From CAZWLY01 sp964634465 (lineage in GTDB: Bacteria; Desulfobacterota; Desulfarculia; G963662305), in the NCBI GenBank assembly GCA_964634465.1, contig CAZWLY010000016.1, positions 1-64,000 of the forward strand: a stretch of 64,000 nt of DNA, in the 5' to 3' direction. Under the pieces are notes generated by a model. The model was not told where the DNA came from. It saw only the letters and a list, made by a program, of their open reading frames with translations, and made no database searches. The position numbers were made by a program, and so were the translations under genes. Below, in pieces: positions 61,302-64,000 of the stretch (position 1 is its first letter; each line of letters starts with the position of its first letter).

Positions 61302-62375
61302 ATGAAAAGAGTCAGACTCACAGCCGTGATGGCGGCGCTGGTCCTGGTCGCAGTCCTGGTCGCCGGACCGGCCATGGCCAAGGTCCTGATCAAGACCCAG
61401 AGCCTCTACAGCACCAGCCTGCCGGTCCTGGGCGAGGCCATCCCCTGGTTCGCCAAATCGGTCAAGGAGGCCAGCGGCGGCGAGGTGATCTTCAAGATCT
61501 ACGAGCCGGGCAAGCTGGTCGCTCCCAAGGAGATCCTGGAGTCGGTCTCCAAGAAGAGGGTCGCCGCCGGCTACGCCTCGGCTGGTTTCTGGCAGGGCAA
61601 GATCCCGGCCGCGGCGCTGTTCTCGGCCATCCCCTTCGGCCCGGAGGCGGACGAATACCTGGCCTGGATGTTCTACGGCAACGGGCTCAAGCTCTACCAG
61701 GAGATGTACGACTCCAACGGCTACAACGTCAAGGTCTTGCCTCTGGCCATCATCTCTCCGGAGACCTCGGGCTGGTTCAACAAAGAGATCAAGACGGTCG
61801 ATGACTTGAAGGGCCTCAAGATGCGCTTCTTCGGCCTGGGCGGCCGGGTCATGGAAAAGCTGGGCGTCAACGTCACCCTGACCGCCCCCGGCGAGGTCTT
61901 CCCGGCTCTGGAGAAGGGCGCCATCGACGCCACCGAGTTCTCCATGCCCTCCCTGGACCGGAAGATGGGTTTCTACAAGGTGGCCAAGTACAACTACTAT
62001 CCCGGCTGGCACCAGCAGGCGACCTTTACCGAGCTCATCATCAACAAGGACGTCTGGAACAAGCTCAGCCCGGCCAACCGGAAGCTGATCGAGATGTGCA
62101 CCATGGCCAGCCTGGTCAACTCCCTGGCTCTCGGCGAGGCCACCCAGGGCGTCATCATCGGCGAGAACGCCAAGAAGTTCGGCGTCAAGAACCGCTACTG
62201 GTCGCCCGAAATCCTGGCCGCCTACAAGAAGGCCTGGGACGAGGTGGTGGCTGAGATGTCGGCCAAGGACCCGCTCTTCAAGAAAGTCTGGGACGATCTG
62301 TCCAAGTTCCGGGCCGACTACGCCAACTGGGCGGCGGTGGGCTTCCTGCCCCGACCCAAGCCGCCGAAGGACTAA
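61302..62375 (+). CDS. dctP: TRAP transporter substrate-binding protein, DctP family (second system)
   Basis: The product is 357 aa. ATG 61302 has ggaggga and begins a classical signal peptide (KRVRLTAVMAALVLVAVLVAGPAMA). An in-frame ATG at 61230 would bury it. The binding fold includes LKMRFFGLGGRVMEKLGVNV with the carboxylate Arg, GAIDATEFSMPSLDRKMGFY and KVAKYNYYPGWHQQ. The last segment is typical of the subgroup containing lactate- and 2-oxoacid-binding members. That agrees with a hydroxy-acid or sugar-acid substrate for the adjoining dehydratases. Confidence 0.9.
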   Translation: MKRVRLTAVMAALVLVAVLVAGPAMAKVLIKTQSLYSTSLPVLGEAIPWFAKSVKEASGGEVIFKIYEPGKLVAPKEILESVSKKRVAAGYASAGFWQGKIPAAALFSAIPFGPEADEYLAWMFYGNGLKLYQEMYDSNGYNVKVLPLAIISPETSGWFNKEIKTVDDLKGLKMRFFGLGGRVMEKLGVNVTLTAPGEVFPALEKGAIDATEFSMPSLDRKMGFYKVAKYNYYPGWHQQATFTELIINKDVWNKLSPANRKLIEMCTMASLVNSLALGEATQGVIIGENAKKFGVKNRYWSPEILAAYKKAWDEVVAEMSAKDPLFKKVWDDLSKFRADYANWAAVGFLPRPKPPKD

Positions 62376-62413
62376 CCGGCCGACCTGAGCCGAGCCAAGC
62401 CGACAACCCGGCT

Positions 62414-62447
62414 GCGGGGAGGGGCGGTCTGGTCCGCCCCCTCCCGC
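62414..62447 (+). promoter_or_regulatory. Hairpin between dctP and dctQ (second TRAP system)
   Basis: gcggggaggggcgg (62414-62427) pairs with ccgccccctcccgc (62434-62447), 14 positions with one A/C mismatch and one G/U, and a 6-nt loop. No T-tract follows. Confidence 0.65.
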
Positions 62448-62482
62448 GGCCGCAAGCCGCGATCGGTTTCGAGGAGATTCGG

Positions 62483-63019
62483 ATGAGCCGCTCCAGTTCC
62501 GCCAATCAAAAGCTTCCCGGTCCCAAGTTTTCAGTCCTGGTCGATACGATCATCGCCAAGTTCTGCCGAGCCCTGGCCTGGCTCAACGTGGTTCTGGCCG
62601 CCTTGATTCTGCTCCAGGTCGTCTTGCGCTACGCCTTCGGCCAGGGATTGGTGATCTTCGAAGAGTTGCAGTGGCACCTCTATGCCGTGTGCATGCTCTT
62701 CGGCGTCTCCTACGCCGTCGTCACCGGAGCGCACATCCGACTGGACCTCCTCCATCGCAACTTCAGCCTCAAGACCAAGGAAAGAATAGAGTTTTTCGGT
62801 ATCCTTTTGTTTCTAATGCCGATGATAATCATCGTTTTCATCCACAGCTTGGACTTTGTCTACGACTCCTGGCGGGTCAGCGAGCGCTCCGACTCGCCCC
62901 TCGGTCTGCCGGCCCGCTGGCTGATCAAGGGGGCCATTCCGGCCAGCATGATCGTGCTCTTTCTGGCCGCCCTGTCCCGGATGGTCCGGGCCGCCGTTTA
63001 CGCCTTCAAGAAAGAGTGA
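62483..63019 (+). CDS. dctQ: TRAP transporter small permease (second system)
   Basis: The product is 178 aa, ATG behind gaggag. It has four membrane helices (about 28-48, 60-80, 100-122 and 145-165). LQVVLRYAFGQGLVIFEELQWHLY is the DctQ signature and VVTGAHIRLDLLHRNF the conserved loop. Compared with the first DctQ it has a longer polar loop before helix 4 (SWRVSERSDSPLGLPARW), as in the subfamily for mannitol-, chloroaromatic- or lactate-type substrates. It is followed by dctM 12 nt downstream. Confidence 0.9.
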   Translation: MSRSSSANQKLPGPKFSVLVDTIIAKFCRALAWLNVVLAALILLQVVLRYAFGQGLVIFEELQWHLYAVCMLFGVSYAVVTGAHIRLDLLHRNFSLKTKERIEFFGILLFLMPMIIIVFIHSLDFVYDSWRVSERSDSPLGLPARWLIKGAIPASMIVLFLAALSRMVRAAVYAFKKE

Positions 63020-63031
63020 TGGGGGTCTGAC

Positions 63032-64000
63032 GTGGAAGCCAACGACATCCTGGTCATCTTGATGTTCCTGACCTTCATTGGGTTCCTGTTCACCGGTTTC
63101 CCCATCGCCTTCGTCCTGGCCGGCACGGCGATGCTCTTCACCCTGGTCGGGTATCTCTCCGATATCTATCTCGGCACCATCACCGGCCTCAGTTTCAACG
63201 AGATCGGGATGATCACCAACCGAATCTTCACTCTGATGGAGAATTGGATCCTGGTGGCGGTGCCGATGTTCATCTTCATGGGCTTGATGCTGGATCGCTC
63301 CGGCATTGCCGAGCGGATGATGAAATCGATGCAGAACCTCTTCGGCAAGGTCCACGGCGGCCTGGCCGTCACCGTGGCCGTGATCGGCATCATCCTGGCC
63401 GCCTCGACCGGCATCATCGGGGCCTCGGTGGTCCTGTTGGGCTTCTTGTCGTTGCCGGCCATGCTCAACCAGGGCTACGACAAGGCCCTGGCCACGGGCA
63501 CCATCGCCGCCTCGGGCACCTTGGGGATTCTCATCCCGCCCAGCATCATGCTGGTCATCATGTCCGACCAGCTCAGCCTGGCCGTGGGCGACCTGTTCAT
63601 GGGAGCGCTGATTCCGGGCGTGATCCTGGGTTTCCTCTACATTCTCTACATCGTCATCTACGGCCTGATCAAACCCCAGGCCGCCCCGCTCTCGCCCGAC
63701 CGGAAGCCGCTTTCCTGGAAGGTGTTGCTCGAGGTGCTCAAGACCATCATCCCGCCGGCGGCGCTGATTCTGGCCGTGCTGGGCTCCATCTTCGCCGGCG
63801 TGGCCACGCCCACCGAGGCCAGCGGCGTCGGGGCGCTGGGGGCGACGATCCTGGCCGCGCTCAACAAAAAGCTGAGCTGGAAGGTGGTCAAGGAGGTGGC
63901 CGTCGATACCTTCAACACCGTCGGCTACATCTTCGGCATCTTTATCGGCGCCACCTGCTTCGCCCTGGTCTTGAGGCTCTTGGGCGGTGACGAGTTCATC
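63032..64000 (+). CDS. dctM: TRAP transporter large permease, 3' end beyond the window
   Basis: Open from GTG 63032 (preceded by gggggt) to the window edge, 323 codons without a stop; full members have ~430-440. Signatures: TGFPIAFVLAGTAMLFTLVG, the long loop ITNRIFTLMENWILVAVPMFIFMG, AASTGIIGASVVLLGFLSLPAML, TIAASGTLGILIPPSIMLV and GVATPTEASGVGALG. The inserted helix between the first two conserved blocks places it in the larger DctM subtype, unlike the first TRAP system. It forms the transporter with the preceding DctQ and DctP. Confidence 0.93.
   Translation, partial: MEANDILVILMFLTFIGFLFTGFPIAFVLAGTAMLFTLVGYLSDIYLGTITGLSFNEIGMITNRIFTLMENWILVAVPMFIFMGLMLDRSGIAERMMKSMQNLFGKVHGGLAVTVAVIGIILAASTGIIGASVVLLGFLSLPAMLNQGYDKALATGTIAASGTLGILIPPSIMLVIMSDQLSLAVGDLFMGALIPGVILGFLYILYIVIYGLIKPQAAPLSPDRKPLSWKVLLEVLKTIIPPAALILAVLGSIFAGVATPTEASGVGALGATILAALNKKLSWKVVKEVAVDTFNTVGYIFGIFIGATCFALVLRLLGGDEFI

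Overview
The window is a GC-rich (roughly two-thirds G+C by eye) bacterial chromosome segment carrying about 52 genes and no rRNA, tRNA, CRISPR array, insertion sequence or phage gene that I can recognise. The gene set is multihaem cytochrome c, FmdE-type protein, TRAP and Liv-type uptake systems beside acyl-CoA ligases, a PaaK-like ligase, a BKACE/MtaA-like catabolic operon and a LarA-like protein. This fits an anaerobic or facultative organic-acid degrader, most likely a Desulfobacterota (former deltaproteobacterial) relative. That placement is inference from gene content only.

Layout. 1-7.2 kb: the tail of a probable outer-membrane beta-barrel gene, a SprA-like protein, a flavoredoxin-like flavoprotein, a stand-alone cyclic-nucleotide-binding-fold protein, then a CBS-domain protein with a divergent DASS/SLC13 carrier, a left-handed beta-helix protein and a ComFB-like protein. 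7.3-18.7 kb: an adaptor/ATPase/FtsX-type permease export operon, a secreted C45/phospholipase-B-like hydrolase, a 4xPAS-GGDEF-EAL protein, metC and an eleven-haem cytochrome. 18.8-27.7 kb: two acyl-CoA synthetases, a 40 % histidine mini-protein, and a dctPQM-paaK-orf58 operon. 27.9-38.8 kb: a carB-like gene whose catalytic signatures have drifted, an FmdE/MoeA-like pair, alanine dehydrogenase with a FadR-type regulator and its operator, an esterase/FMN-oxidase pair, a truncated nitroreductase and a GNAT acetyltransferase. 38.8-46.2 kb: a secreted PsbP-like protein and a livKHMGF-acyl-CoA ligase operon. 46.4-55.7 kb, minus strand: trmO, an SDR, a complete 2-oxoacid dehydrogenase complex (E1a, E1b, E2, E3), a zinc alcohol dehydrogenase, a BKACE enzyme and an MtaA/UroD-like methyltransferase. 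55.9-64 kb, plus strand: a GntR regulator, two unrelated dehydratases, a LarA-like protein and a second TRAP transporter running off the edge.

How it works together. The recurring design is uptake coupled to activation. Each of two transporter operons ends in its own CoA ligase, and the third TRAP system is coupled to hydroxy/sugar-acid dehydratases. All three solute-binding-protein genes are separated from their permease genes by a strong GC hairpin without a U-tract, a likely device for making more binding protein than permease. A 24-bp near-perfect palindrome between two outward-facing candidate promoters at 55.8 kb could let one GntR regulator control both the minus-strand and plus-strand catabolic operons. 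The most unusual single genes are the carB-like gene, the DASS carrier lacking both SNT motifs, the adaptor with an embedded Spy-like segment, the His-rich protein and the eleven-haem cytochrome.
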